This document shows positions 12,156 through 25,169 of a stretch of 64,000 nucleotides of DNA, in pieces. Each line of letters begins with the position of its first letter. Within the stretch, counting starts at the first letter, position 1. A program made the position numbers and the translations under genes. The notes beneath the pieces were generated by a model. That model saw only the letters and a program-made list of their open reading frames with translations. It was not told the DNA's origin and searched no databases. This stretch comes from Phaeoceros laevis (Eukaryota > Anthocerotophyta > Anthocerotopsida > Notothyladales), in NCBI GenBank assembly GCA_049999765.1, contig JBNGIQ010008893.1, positions 1-64,000 of the forward strand, in the 5' to 3' direction.

Positions 12156-13550
12156 ATGTTGATAAGGATACGTAGCCGCGATGGTCTCGAGCGGGTCACT
12201 CTGGAATCCACTGCCACAGTTAACGACTTGCACCAGGCCATCGAGGAGTCACTTAAGGTGCCAGTTGCGAACCAGGTGATCTCAAGAAGTCAGGCACTGC
12301 TTCTGTCGAAGGACAGCAATTTAGCAGCGGAGCACAAGGACTTGGCAGACAGGTCGGCGTCGCTTGCATCCCTTGGAATTGCGAATGGTGCTATTGTGTT
12401 TTTGTATTACGATGGGGAGCGGGTGGTTGCTGGCCCGACTGTCAGCCCTGCCGGCGTATTCGGCAAGAAGATGACCATGGACGACCTGATAGCTATGCAG
12501 ACTCGCATAGAAAGGCAGGAGAAACCGCACTGCTCCTCGCTCTCGTTTGATCGGGATGCAGCAAATTCATTCCAGCATTACGTCCATGAAAGTCTTGCTT
12601 TCTCCATCAAACGAGGGGGTCTCATGTACGGGACTGTTAGTGAGGATGGTGACCTGTCTGTGGACTTTATATATGAGCTACCCCAGCAAGGTAGCGAGGA
12701 GAGCCTTCTGCTGTTGAGGGATCCAGAGGAGGAAAGACATGCGGATACAATTGCTGCCGGGTTGGGGATGCAGCGTATAGGGTTTATTTTCACTCAAACA
12801 GTCAGCCAGAACAAACGGGACTATACCCTCTCTAATGTAGAAGTGAGGCAAGCGGTTGAGCTTCATGCTGAGAGTGATCTGCCGGGGTGGGCAACTGCAA
12901 TTGTCAAGTTAGAAGTCAACGAAGATGGTGCTGCCGACGTTCACTTTGAAGCATTCCAGCTCAGTGATCAGTGTGTGAAGCTATGGAAAGATGGCTGGTT
13001 CGCAGAGGACGTAGAAGGTGTTGATGCAAAGAATTCAAGGATGAAGAAGGATGTGGTCATTGCTGGGAAGGACACTCGTGACGTGGACAACGATTTTTTT
13101 CTTGTGCCTGTGAAGATTCTGGATCATCAGGTGCGTTTGCCTCTCATTGTTCTTTTGTTTTCACAAGACTGAACTCGGGTGCATGCTTCTGCTGTTTCTG
13201 GTCATGGAATTGTGTGGGATAGGGGTGACCTTGATGAGTTTGCTTGGGCACGAAGGTTCTCTTAAATGATCTGAATTGTATCCATTATCCAGGGTCCGTT
13301 GTCATGCTCATTTGCTGTGGAGAACAGGCTGCCTTTACCAACGCTGCAGTCGTTGAGACAACACCTGGATCGCACCAAAAGCTTGTCTTTCGTTAAACGG
13401 ATATCGGATTTTCACGTGCTGCTGTTGCTGTCGAACTACCTGGATGTGAATACTGATGTTCCCCTGCTGGCTGAGATTGTCCGCCTACAAGACCCGGTGC
13501 CGGATGGCTACCAACTGATCATAGATTCATTAGCAAGCAATTTCAGCTAG
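12156..13550 (+). CDS. NPL4-like protein (CDC48-UFD1-NPL4 cofactor)
   Basis: Two exons (12156-13130, 13293-13550), phase 0, giving 410 residues, matching plant NPL4-like proteins of about 413. NPL4 partners UFD1 to recruit the AAA ATPase CDC48 to ubiquitinated proteins for ER-associated and nuclear protein extraction. The N-terminus (MLIRIRSRDGLERV, about residues 1-90) is a ubiquitin-like fold. The middle carries the catalytically dead MPN domain (about 125-260) with FQHYVHESLAFSIKRGG, MYGTVSEDGDLSVDFIYELP and RIGFIFTQTV. The C-terminal helical region includes DVDNDFFLVPVKILDH and ends with LRQHLDRTKSL and LLLLSNYLDVNT. No NZF zinc finger follows, as in the short plant forms. The start is the first in-frame ATG; an in-frame GTG lies seven codons upstream. 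Confidence 0.93.
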
Positions 13551-14049
13551 TTTTGGTCTTCAGTCTCTTGGTAACCCTCAATATTTTGTAATGAAGCGCT
13601 TGACCTAAAGAAGGGACCTTCCGTTTCACCTCGTGGTACAAGCGTGACTAGTTTGTCGCTGAAATAGAAAGAAGTTGCCTCACAGTGTCCACACACAGCA
13701 TCCCAACAGACGAGGTTTCGCCGCGACGGAATTGCCGCCGCGATCATGTTTGTCTGCCAGCCTTTTCGCCACGGACCTTTCCTTGTCACAGCGGCCGGAG
13801 CTTGCAAATCTCTGGAAAAAAGCGGCGGGCGGTGCAATTTGCGCTTTTAGCGTACGGAATTGTAGCTGAGTTGCTCGAGGGTCGGCTTGCTCTCTCGTGG
13901 AAGGAAAATTCTGTTCGTGGTGCGAGTGAGCTGCTTAGCATTGCGAGAGTGCATTATCGTTGCTTCGGTGCGATCCCTGTGCCTCGGCTCCAAATTTTGC
14001 AGTTGCTGGCGTGCGTGGTTACAGGGGTTGTTTGTTCCGGTTTTTCAAG
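13551..14049. other. Intergenic, 5' region of the ascorbate peroxidase gene
   Basis: The stretch lies between the NPL4-like stop and the APX start on the same strand. No protein was recognised; it presumably holds the NPL4 3' UTR and the APX promoter and leader. Confidence 0.55.
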
Positions 14050-15875
14050 ATGCCCGCTCCTGTGGTCGATGCTGATTATAAGAAGGCCATCGAGAGGGCC
14101 CGCCGTGATCTGCGTGCTTTCATTGCGGAGAAAAATTGCGCTCCCATCATGCTAAGACTGGCGTATGACTTTCTATCCTGCCTTTTGTATCTGAAATTAG
14201 ACTCCAACTGCAAAGAGGGATCTGCTCCGCCCCTTTCAGGCGCAGGCAGCCGTGCTGCATAGATTTTGATGAGGCCTATCCAGAACTGGTGCACATTCCC
14301 AGCTGTCTGCTACAAAGTTCTACTGAGACTCGGATTTTTGGTTCATACCAGGTGGCACGATGCCGGCACATACGACGTAACCACCAAAACCGGAGGACCT
14401 AACGGCTCCATCCGCAGTGAACGAGAATATCTGCACGGGGCCAACGCAGGCCTCAAGATCGCCATCGACTTCTGCGGTAAGCATGTTCTGAGGTGGTTTC
14501 TGGTCAACAGTTATTGCTAACCATGTGGAGACAGGAAACGTGATGATACTGTTTTTGAAACGAATGGATCAAAGTTGCCATTGTTGAACTGTTGAGCTTT
14601 TCATCATGGCAGAGCCAATCAAGAAGAAGTATCCGAATATCACATACGCTGATCTTTATCAGGTGCTCAGACTGGTGCAGCTTGCAAGTCCATGCGTGGT
14701 CACAACTCTTCAGAGAGTTGTAGCTGCCATTTGGCTTAGGAATGACTGTTTCCTTACACTGTCGTGTTGTCCATGCTGCAGCTCGCAGGGGTGGTGGCTG
14801 TCGAGATCACTGGAGGTCCGACCATAAGTTTCGTTTCTGGACGGAAGGTAAGGATATTCCTTAAACTGGTATATTCAATTTGGAACCAGAGTTCAGGGGA
14901 TAATCCAGACATCGTCGTGCTGACCTGATCTCCGCTGCCAGGATTCCCTTGTGGTTCCACCGGAGGGTCGACTTCCAAATGCAAGGGAAGGTGGGTAATA
15001 CTAGCACTTTGTTGAAGTGACGAACACTCTGCCTTGAGAGTGCCTGTATTTCTACTTACAGACAGATGGTTTACAGCAAGCTACATGCCTGTATGGGCTG
15101 TGAGTTTCTAGTTCGATGTATGCTGTTGTTCTCCAGGTGCTCGACATCTGCGAGATATTTTCTTCAGGATGGGCCTTAATGACAAAGATATTGTAGCACT
15201 ATCTGGGGCTCATACTCTGGTAAGTGTTGTGTTTGACAAGTAGGTTTCTTCTTTGGGAGCTTGTCGGAATGCTTCATAGTTGCCCATCTGTATGATTAGG
15301 GAAGGGCCCACAAGGACAGGTCTGGATTTGAAGGACCCTGGACAGAGAAGCCCTTGAAGTTTGACAACTCCTACTTCCAGTGAGATCTTCAATACCGTCT
15401 CCTTAACAATACCTGGCTGACGCAGCAATCTAGGAACAGGATATGAAGCCAAATTTCTTTGTGTGTGCACAGGGAAGTGCTTGATGGGGAGACCGATGGT
15501 CTCCTCCAGCTACCCACCGACCGGAGCTTGGTTGAGGATCCCGTATTCAGGCCTTTTGTGGAGCTGTATGCAAAGGTATATGTAAATATGTATTTCGGTT
15601 TTCGTTTATATGAATGCATGGCAATTGTTGTCAGCCATTTTTTTTTTTGGCTACAGGACCAGGATGCCTTCTTTGAAGACTACGCTGTGTCTCATAAGAA
15701 ACTTTCAGAGCTGGGTTGCAAGGATACTTCGCCATCCTTTGCTGCACAGGCTGGATCAGTTGAGACCGTTAGCCCATCCGTCGTTTTGGGACAGGCAGGT
15801 TTTGGAGTTCTTACTGCAGTAGCGGTGGTTGTACTGAGCTACCTGTATGAGGTTGGTAGAAAATCTGTCAAGTAA
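14050..15875 (+). CDS. Membrane-bound (peroxisomal type) ascorbate peroxidase
   Basis: Nine exons, every junction in phase: 14050-14162, 14352-14476, 14613-14662, 14782-14847, 14942-14990, 15137-15219, 15300-15379, 15473-15575 and 15657-15875, giving 295 residues. The enzyme reduces hydrogen peroxide with ascorbate. Haem-pocket residues are intact: distal Arg, Trp and His in [12 protein letters not shown], proximal His in [13 protein letters not shown], and the partner Trp/Asp in [15 protein letters not shown]. Substrate-side motifs include [10 protein letters not shown] and GLLQLPTD. The C-terminus carries one hydrophobic span ([16 protein letters not shown]) followed by EVGRKSVK. This is a tail anchor with a basic end, as in APX3-type peroxisomal enzymes; cytosolic APX lacks it. 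The ATG gives [10 protein letters not shown], matching the family's usual start. Confidence 0.95.
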
Positions 15876-16989
<1,114 letters not shown>

Positions 16990-17487
16990 TTGGCTGAGTT
17001 GTTTCTTCTTCCGAGGAAGTGCTTAGATTTGTGCTGGCGGTGCTTCTGGAACATGCTCGCACGAGCTGTATTCAATATGTCTTGGTGGGATTCAGTCAAA
17101 TTTTGCGTATCAAATAGCTGCTTAATAGTCTGTATTCCAGCTGGTGTTTTACCTGCGAGGTCCCTTCTGGACAATTTGCAGCTCCCTGCCCTGTTACTCT
17201 GTTGCAAGAACTCTATGTCCCAACGGCATCAGGAAACAAATATCAACCGGGTCGTTGTGCCTGGTTTCTCCAAGGTTGCAAATTGTCGTACTTGGTCTTC
17301 TACTTTTTTACCTTGGGAAAATGTCTCCTCTTTCTCCATCAGTCTGCGAGCAGTTACAACTCGGAACGATTTGAAGTGTTACAATAGAGGGTTCGTGTGC
17401 TAAAACGTCCTTTTTTACCGTTCATAAAATACGGCTGATGCGGCCAACCGTCGGTACTGGAGTCTAAGTAGCCAAACGTAACGTTAA
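16990..17487. other. Convergent intergenic region
   Basis: The stretch lies between the 3' ends of NAC-alpha (+) and the B-box/DUF2786 gene (-). No gene was recognised; it should contain both 3' UTRs. Confidence 0.6.
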
Positions 17488-20171
17488 CTATTTATTGGGC
17501 TTCTTGCTAGATCTTTTTCCGCTGGAGGCAATGCCACGCTGATTGATGTCAATCTGCCTGGAGTCCTCCTTACCTTGACTGTATGCTTCCACGTTGACAA
17601 GGTTTTGTTTCCGCTTCACAGATTTCATTCTAAGCTTGATACCTTGCCCTTTCAAGAAATCCTCCCCTACTTTCTGTGAATGTACCACTAATGCGCATAT
17701 CGCCATGCCTCTCTCTGCCCTCTTCTCGGCTGCTCTCTGCTGCCACGCCAGCTTGGCCCTGTCTTTCTCCACCTTCACAGCCTCTGACTTTCCACCCTGA
17801 CAGTTTCTGAAACTTTCTGTTTCAGACTCATTGGATGAACTGCAGGGGTTTCCACGTCCACTGCAGTCAGATTCACCCCCAGAGACATCTGCTGCCTCGG
17901 CCTTCACATTTCTTGAAGAGTAACCAGCACGCCGTTGCTCCTGGGACAGCTTCACGAACTGTCGCAGCCCTTCAACAACACCATCTCTGTAGCTCATTCG
18001 AGCAACTCTGGTGTTGGTACTGCGTTTAGATGCGGCATTGTCTCTGTTACTGTCTGGATCTGTGTACGCTGCAGACATCTTCGTTATCCGGTTGAAGGTG
18101 GCTGCAAAAGCATACCCCGCACAGTCTGCATTCTGCGCTATCCCGTAGAACACCACCTGCAAGTTGAAGCACGAATAGACAATCTCAGTGATTGTTGGTT
18201 GTGGGTGCATAGGAAGTGCTCACAGTGTATATGTGGACCTGTAGAGCTTTGGAAGCTTTCCGGGTGAAATGTTGTGCATCAAAATTGTCGGCAATCACCC
18301 ACGCCAGACTTTTGATCCAGCGCTCAAACCGGCCTACTTTGGTTCTTCCCTTGCCTCTAAGCTCCACTACTCGCATTCCTCCTACGAGAGCAGCAGGATC
18401 TTTAAGAGCCCCTTTCATCACCTCCGCCTGCACAGGATGCCAAACTGCAGACCTTTAGCAAGCCAAGGCAGGCTGTTATGACAAACAGGAAAGAATTTAG
18501 CAAGCCCAGCAAGGTCTGGTTTTTGCAGAAAAGCATGTCACAAACACCAGAAGACGGTCATGCAAGCAGGGCATCATGTTTCCTCAAAGCCAAGCAATCC
18601 AATATAGGTTTTTAGTGATATTCCCACTCAACCTGTTTAAGGTTGTGCTTTGTCAAAAGCCGTTGAGCATTTTTGAGGGCTTGCTGTGCTTCCGCTTCCG
18701 GAGTGTCAGGATGTAGCCCTAGCTTTAGCATCTTCTTGATTCTATCCTTTACCCCAGAATTAGCTTTTGTTTCCTGGTCCTCCCCTTCAGTGGCAACAAG
18801 AGACTTGATTTTTAGCAAAGAAACTTCTCAAACAAAGACTAGGAAGCCGCAATCTTTGAACAACATGAGATTTGTTGCCTCGTGAAGGAAAATAAAACCT
18901 GAATGTGACTGCTCTGCATCCTCTTCGTGATCAGCATTCACTACAAATGCTTCAAGAGAGACCGAACCCCTCTTGATGCGATGAATACCACCTTCTTCCT
19001 CTTCTCCAGAAGACACAGTGTCTGAGCCACCATCATCATCCATGCTGAAGTATTCCTCTGAAAGGTCACTGTTGTCCTCCTGTGGATTTGGTTGCCAAAA
19101 GGCCTTGTTCTGCTTAGAGAGATTGTCTGGCATAGCTCCATCAGTAGGTTTCTTGTGTTGATCCTTGTGTTGTTTGTCCCCTGACAGATTGGCAGCGCCA
19201 GGTTTGGCACCAAAAACCGCAGACTTCTTGCTTTCATTCTGTTTGCCATGGAACTTCAATGTGTTTGGTTGCGGGCTAATAATCTTTTGCCGTTTGTTCT
19301 GTATCGTGCTACTGTCCTCGTCGTGATCTTTTCGCTTTGCTGGTTTCCTTGGCTTGTGATCATGAGCTGCCCCATTTTTTGATGGTCTCTCTGTATCCGA
19401 GTTCACGTTGCTGACCTTCGTGCTAGAATGCCCGGACGCAACTACCCTTGAGGTGACCTGCTTACCATGTCCTGGGTTTTTATCCTTATGGGACTCATGC
19501 GGCAAAGAATGGTCCTTGGGAACACTGCCATTGCCGTGTTTGAAGACCGGGAGTTCTTGCTTCACAACCCTTGGGACTGTGCTCTTTGTCCCCTTGGAGC
19601 TTTGCCCTGCACTTTTTGCCTCGGCCTCCGTGCATGGAAGGGTTTCTTCATGTTTCTCCGTGGACGCATCCACTCCCTCAAGAGGCTCACTCTTCACAGG
19701 GCTCCTGAAGTTCCGCATAATGTCTCCAAATGGTTTCCACAAATTTGCCTCAGCCCTTTCCTGCTTTGCAGACCCATGAGGTGCTGAGCCTTCAGTTTTA
19801 GTCCCATCCTGAGATTCCCTGTGTTGGCCGGGTTCCAGTCCAGGCTCTCTGGGGTCGTTGGGACGCAGCTGCGGAAAGGGTTTCAGTACATGGCGAGACC
19901 TGGCAACACGAGAGTGTAGACTTCTGCTGCACTCCTGACAGAAGAGAAGAGGCTCCCCTCTCCCACCACAATCAGCGCATTCAACCCTGGCAACAGCTTC
20001 CTCGCACTCATCGCAGGTGGGAGTCGGCTGCGGCACCACAAGCTGGTGGTGTCTGCGGGCAGCTTTCCTGTGCAACTCCGTTGAGCATGTGGTACAGTAC
20101 TTGAGTCCTTCATCCACGCACAAGATTCTGCCCTTGGCTCGCTCGCATTGGGCACACAAAGCATCTACCAT
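17488..20171 (-). CDS. Tandem B-box protein fused to DUF2786 and DUF7168-like domains
   Basis: Four in-phase exons on the minus strand: 20171-18899, 18823-18633, 18427-18224 and 18156-17488, giving 778 residues. Residues 1-95 contain two B-box-like zinc fingers, CAQC..CVDEG..CTTC..H..H and CDEC..CADC..CQEC..H..H. About 330 hydrophilic, low-complexity, Lys/Ser/Glu-rich residues follow. A DUF2786 motif is next (DRIKKMLKLGLHPDTPEAEA followed by ALKNAQRLLTKHNL, about 440-487). After it comes a DUF7168-like part: FERWIKSLAWVIADNF, then VVFYGIAQNADCAGYAF and MSYRDGVVEGLRQFV. The tail is basic. DUF2786 and DUF7168 are best known together in bacterial and phage proteins, while B-boxes are eukaryotic protein-interaction zinc folds. 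The molecular function is unknown. The 76-nt intron joining the halves (18824-18898) is the weakest junction; without it this would be two adjacent genes. The start is the first ATG. Confidence 0.78.
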
Positions 20172-20995
20172 CGCCACACCTCAACCAAAAGGACAACTAG
20201 AGCCTAGCAGCACTTTGAGCTCCTCCTACAGGGAGTACACCAAGGCAAACTGGACGACGGGCAAGCACAAAGGTACCGAACACACATCCCCAGCCGATCA
20301 TGGATCGGGCCCGCCTTCTGCCTGCTCCAAAAACCAGCACGGTAACTGCAGCTGGATCATTCGTCAAGCGTGAAACATCCGTATTGCACGCGAAAGGTTG
20401 AGTACCGGAGATGAGGGGCCAGCCCGGCCCACGCCACTGGCACCTCAAGTCACGAGTCACGGCTGCAAACAAGGGGCATTTCCCCCTTTGTTCACCCACA
20501 CATTCTCGCAGGCACCCAAACAGCAGCACAAACCCTCAAACTGGCCGAGTGCTCGCCTCCCCCGAATCTCCGAGCAATTTTAGTCAAGCACAAGAAACTG
20601 AAGAGCCTGAGCGCCTTCTTCGGGGCGCTGACGAAGGCGCCAACTTTCAAAATGTGTTGGAGCCTGGAGGCGGAGTTGAGGACTCCAATTCTATTGCAAT
20701 TTATTGATGATATTCTTGTCTCAAGGACCAATCATACAGTGAGCGATAATCTCCTAAAGAACGAGATGGCCTTGTTATTGACGTTCCCTTCGACTTGTCA
20801 GTTCCTAACCTCCCATTAGAGCAAGTCCACCTAGTCTATCCAGACTATCTCTTTGTGCCCAATGCACAGCAAAACTGACCTGACCTAGCCAGCACAGCGG
20901 TCAACCGCGGCCTCTACTACAGGGACAAGAGTTGAATATGCGCTGCTACCATCAAAGATTCAACTACCAAGCTAACCCTGACACATCTGATTCTG
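20172..20995. other. Intergenic
   Basis: The stretch is upstream of the B-box/DUF2786 gene and downstream of the WRI1-like gene, both on the minus strand. No protein or RNA gene was recognised. Confidence 0.6.
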
Positions 20996-22297
20996 TCAAA
21001 CAGTTATTGGACTGCGCAGAGGCAGCACACTGGCTCCCAAGGAGTTCCAGAAAGGAGCCCCTGAGTCCAGTTCCTGGCCATCAGCTCCGAAGCAGGAAGG
21101 GAATGGCATGTCCTGGTACACGCCATCGCTTTGCCCCTCGTCATAGGGCAGGGCTGGGTCCTCCTCCAGGCCCGGGAACATTGGCATGCCGAGCACGTCA
21201 CCTTCATGCTGGCTGTCCGGGGTTGAGTGAGCCGAAGCCTTCTCCAGCATCTGCTTGAACATGTTTGATTGCCAAAGCAGGCCTAGAGCTGTTGGCGCCG
21301 TTGGCACTGATCTCTGTGCTTGTGGACCGTTGGTCAATCCCAGAGACGGGAATTGGTAGGGCTCGCTGGCCTGCCCTGGCCACATTTGCACTGGTGACTC
21401 CTCAGGCTCTGCCTGCGACTGCTGCTCTTGAGCTTGAGCTTGGGCTTGTTGCTGCTGCTGCTGCTGCTGATGCAGATGCTGGTGGTCTCCGGGCTTTAGG
21501 TCCTCTACTTCCTCATTGTTGCCCTGGCCAGGTCGCAGCCACTTGATGTAGCGGCTAAGATCAAAATTGGTGACAGCGTTGAGCCCTCGGTACTCGATGG
21601 CTGCCATGTCGTAGGCAGCTGCTGCTTCTTCCTGGGTGCTGTAAGTGCCTAGGTAAAGGTACTTGTTGCCGAAGACTCTGCCAATGCGAGCCTCCCAGCG
21701 GCCATTGTGGTGGTGTCGTGCCACTCCCCTGTACTTGGACACTCCCCTGGAAAAACCGCTGCTTTTCCTCCGCAGGGAGGCCAGGTACTCCTCCCTGGAC
21801 ACGTTCTGCATCTCCTCAATGTCCCTGGCGTAGTCGGTCACCGGGAAGTTGATGATGGTCCCGGGACCCCAGTACTTCAGAGCAGCCAGGTCGTACGCTC
21901 GAGCTGCTGCCTCCTCCTCATCGTAGGCCCCGAGGTAAACTTGCTTGCCCTTCTTGTTCTGGGTCTGATTCCAGGTGCTCTTGTCCCAGAGATGAGCTTC
22001 ATACCGGCCGGTCCATCTGTGCCGGGTGACGCCTCTGTAGATGGAGCTCCTCTTGCCAACAGCGGACGGGGGAATTTTGCTGATGCGGTCCTTGGCAGTC
22101 GACGGCCGATCACGCCTGGTCCTCTTTGAAACCCTCAGCGGCTCCACTGCTTCAGCAGCTGCAATGCCTCTTTTCACTCCCCTCGACTGCGCCCCTGCTT
22201 CTTCTCCTCCTCCTCCTCCTCCGCCTGAGACTGCCGCCGCACACGCCTTTTGCTCTTCGACTCTTGCTCCTCCTCCTGCTGCTACCACTGGCTCCAT
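20996..22297 (-). CDS. WRINKLED1-like AP2/ERF transcription factor, two AP2 domains
   Basis: A single exon of 433 residues. AP2 repeat 1 (about residues 85-151) has [22 protein letters not shown] and [20 protein letters not shown]. Repeat 2 (about 187-246) has [20 protein letters not shown] and [20 protein letters not shown]. The linker [17 protein letters not shown] is characteristic of the WRI1 clade, whose members activate glycolytic and fatty-acid synthesis genes in the nucleus. A basic stretch ([10 protein letters not shown], about 56-65) is a likely NLS. The region after the AP2 domains has a Gln tract encoded by CAG-type repeats (about 21450-21470) and an acidic, probably activating, C-terminus. 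Angiosperm WRI1 genes have several introns, including a tiny exon for VYL; here VYL is continuous and no intron is present. A role in lipid synthesis is inferred from the clade. Confidence 0.92.
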   Translation of the reverse strand: MEPVVAAGGGARVEEQKACAAAVSGGGGGGGEEAGAQSRGVKRGIAAAEAVEPLRVSKRTRRDRPSTAKDRISKIPPSAVGKRSSIYRGVTRHRWTGRYEAHLWDKSTWNQTQNKKGKQVYLGAYDEEEAAARAYDLAALKYWGPGTIINFPVTDYARDIEEMQNVSREEYLASLRRKSSGFSRGVSKYRGVARHHHNGRWEARIGRVFGNKYLYLGTYSTQEEAAAAYDMAAIEYRGLNAVTNFDLSRYIKWLRPGQGNNEEVEDLKPGDHQHLHQQQQQQQQAQAQAQEQQSQAEPEESPVQMWPGQASEPYQFPSLGLTNGPQAQRSVPTAPTALGLLWQSNMFKQMLEKASAHSTPDSQHEGDVLGMPMFPGLEEDPALPYDEGQSDGVYQDMPFPSCFGADGQELDSGAPFWNSLGASVLPLRSPITV

Positions 22298-25169
22298 GGG
22301 ACTGTCGGCAGAGCGGTGGTTACCACAACAGAGAACAGCCTCTCATCTGTAGGACAAAAAATTATCGAGGACTGTTTGACACGGAAACTCCAGTCAGTGA
22401 CCGTTGCGCACGGCAATTCCGTAGACTAGGCTCTCCAATTCACCGAAAATTTTGTGCTGCTGCATGCATGACAAACTCGAGTCACCGGCTCGAGTCCATC
22501 ACTAGGGATAGCTTGCGAAGAGACAAAGCTTCTTCCAGCTTTCACAAAGGCAGAGAAACCTTTGCAAAAGCGGAAGCCACAACAAAAAACGGAGGCTCTC
22601 TAATGGAAACCCTGAGGAAGCCACTACCGCCGCACGCAATGGAGCTGGTAGCTCAAAACAGCCGGCTGAAAGAGGAAGAAGGTGGAAAGGACCAAAGAAA
22701 CAAGCCACTGCCGCAGCTCCGCATCCAGACAGAACACAATGGATGAGACTGACTGAGAAATGGGAAGAGCGATGCAGCTAAAAGCAGCCACAGTCGAGAG
22801 AGCAACAGGAGAACCAGCTGGAGCACAGTGAAGGCGCAGGTTCATGCACAGGCTTAAGCAGGAGGAGCGCCAACTCGGCTGGAGGTTGTCGGGCCTGGAG
22901 GATGGCGCATGAATCAAAACGGAGGCGGCCAGGCCTGAGAAGCGCGCGGTCTGTTGCATGCAGAACAGAGTAGCTCAGCGGAAGGCGGGACTGAAGAAAC
23001 GACAGCGGAGGTGCATGGTGAGGACAAGCGAGTTGCCAATTGCGCGAGAGAGGCAGAGGCAGCTGAGCTGGTGGTAGGAGGGAGGGAGATGGCGATGGAG
23101 GAGCGCCAACGGTTGGAGTTTCTGGCGAAAGGAGGTGAAGAGGCGGGGCGAATGCGACTGGGAGGGAGGGAGGAGCTGGTTGCGATAGAGCAAGGAGCAG
23201 TGGCGCGACAAAAGCGCGAGCTACCCGTTGCGGGAGAGCCAGCTCTTGTCGCGGCGCGGTTGGTGAGGTAAAAGAGAGGCTGGTCCCTGTTCCCACACGG
23301 GGGAGAGGAGGGAGTTTGGGAAACTGCCACGCGAGGCGTAAGGACAAGGGTAAAGGGCGAAATGCGCCCGCAAAATGCCGTTTGCAGCAGGATATGCTGC
23401 ATGCCGCCGCGACAAATCTGCATGCGTCCAAGCTGAGCGCATGTTGAAGATGTATCCGAAGTTGATAGTCAGGCCAGAGCAGGCCAGGCCAGCGAGTCAT
23501 CCTTGGCACCTGTCCACCCTGCGCCCGCTTCCGCGAACGCGCTTCAGATCCTCATACTCATACACTGATACTGTACTGTGGCAGGGCGACCCCGAACCAC
23601 CATGACCAAACCGGCGACGCCTCCAGTCGGAGTCCAACACGTTCAACCTACCATCGACCTCACATCAATTGGAAAGAGACAAAGTACAGTATCGGCAAAC
23701 TAGATAGACTAGCGTTGTTGCTGGAATAGAACGCGTTTCATTCGCTATTTGGTTTCTTTTATTCGAATGAGTTTCTAGCACCATAGCAGCAATGTTGCGC
23801 CAGCTGGAATACCACATTGGTCTTATGAGTCATAAAGGCTGCTGTAGAAAGGGAAAGTTCATGCATGAATGGATAACCATACAATATAGGTTATTGAGCT
23901 TCTTCTTCCAAGTTGACTTCCACATATGAAGCATGGCAAAACATTTGGCTATATGCATGTTGAATATGTTATCATCTTGCAAATACAAAAAAATTTTTTT
24001 GGTGCTAAGAGGAAGCATGTTGTTGGCCGCAACTAAGTATGACCTGGCTGTAATTAGTGTGCAGGTTATTCATACGACTGCCTCATAGCGATCCTAAATG
24101 GGGAATTCTACGTTCTTTTTAGGGGTTTTGACAGCAATTGTTTAGTAGTTGTCACTATCTGGTCATGTCTCAACTGATATAAAATGGCAATAAAACTTTA
24201 GGGGTTTTGACAGCAATTGTTTAGTAGTTGTCACTATCTGGTCATGTCTCAACTGACATAAAATGGCAATAAAACTTTACACACGTTAAAGATGAATAAA
24301 ATACAGTGCATTGTCCATTGGGAAAGAGTGTTTTGGTAATCCAGCAATCAACCTATATAAGGAGTCAAAGTCACATAATGCATGAGTCAAATCCCAAAAT
24401 AACCTAGTCAAAATTCCAAAAAACTCTAATCAAACTTGTATTTAAAATTCATAATGTTGCAGTCAAAGAAAATCTTCATGGAGACCCTAACCAATGAAAG
24501 CTATTTTGTGGCAACAAAGTCTGTAGAGCTGCCTTTCAGGGTTGGCAAGTGTAAGGACCCGACAGCACACACGCTCTCACGAGATGGCGATCAGTTAGTG
24601 CTTTACATGACAAAAAATTCGTATCCTAGCAAGCCTACCTAAGCTGTCCTTGAATTGTCTGTCTTCTTGTGTAATATACACAACTCACTAGTCCCTTCAA
24701 AGGATCAAATTGCTGCCCAGCTACATCTTGCACCTTCATGAAGCCTGCCTGCCTGCTGAGTCAAATAAAGCCACGATCGGTCAGCAGTGCTTCCCTTCCA
24801 CCATGTCTGCAATTCCTACATCTCAAACGCACCGCCCTGCGTGCATCACTTGCCATGACAACCGTCCAGCTTTACCTGTCTGGCGAGGAAAATTTGAGTA
24901 GGAGTCCCAAGTTCCAATCCCCCTAGGCGGGCCGTGCTGGCAGGCCAGTACCGGCACGTCGACCTTGCTTGCAGCAGCGGCTGTGTCGGTCGCCAGCCAC
25001 CGGAGCAAAGCCACGTTGAGAGCTAGCGCCACGGCAGTTTGCCATGTGGATGGCAAGAAAATGGCTTATCTCGATAAGTAAAACAATGCATCATGTGGCA
25101 CAATCGAAGGCATGCTGTCCTAGCGATATTTTCCCATGCTCAAAATTGACAAGTGCCTAGTAAACATAA
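22298..25169. other. Gene-poor stretch upstream of the WRI1-like gene
   Basis: From 22298 to about 23500 the minus strand is pyrimidine-rich and open in several frames; this looks like the leader and promoter of the WRI1-like gene rather than coding sequence. From about 23650 to 24700 the sequence is AT-rich, with a 79-bp tandem duplication. No gene was recognised. Confidence 0.55.
24121..24278. repeat. 79-bp near-perfect tandem duplication
   Basis: Copies start with AGGGGTTTTGACAGC at 24121 and 24200. The only difference seen is GATAT versus GACAT near the end of the unit, suggesting a recent duplication. Confidence 0.92.

Noticed and set aside
11907-12233. Minus-strand open frame overlapping the NPL4 start
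   Set aside because: It runs antisense across the NPL4 start codon and has no recognisable domain; treated as a shadow.
22778-23509. Minus-strand open frame of 243 codons rich in Leu, Pro and Ser
   Set aside because: It lies in the pyrimidine-rich leader region of the WRI1-like gene, is biased by composition, and overlapping frames are open too. No motif was seen.
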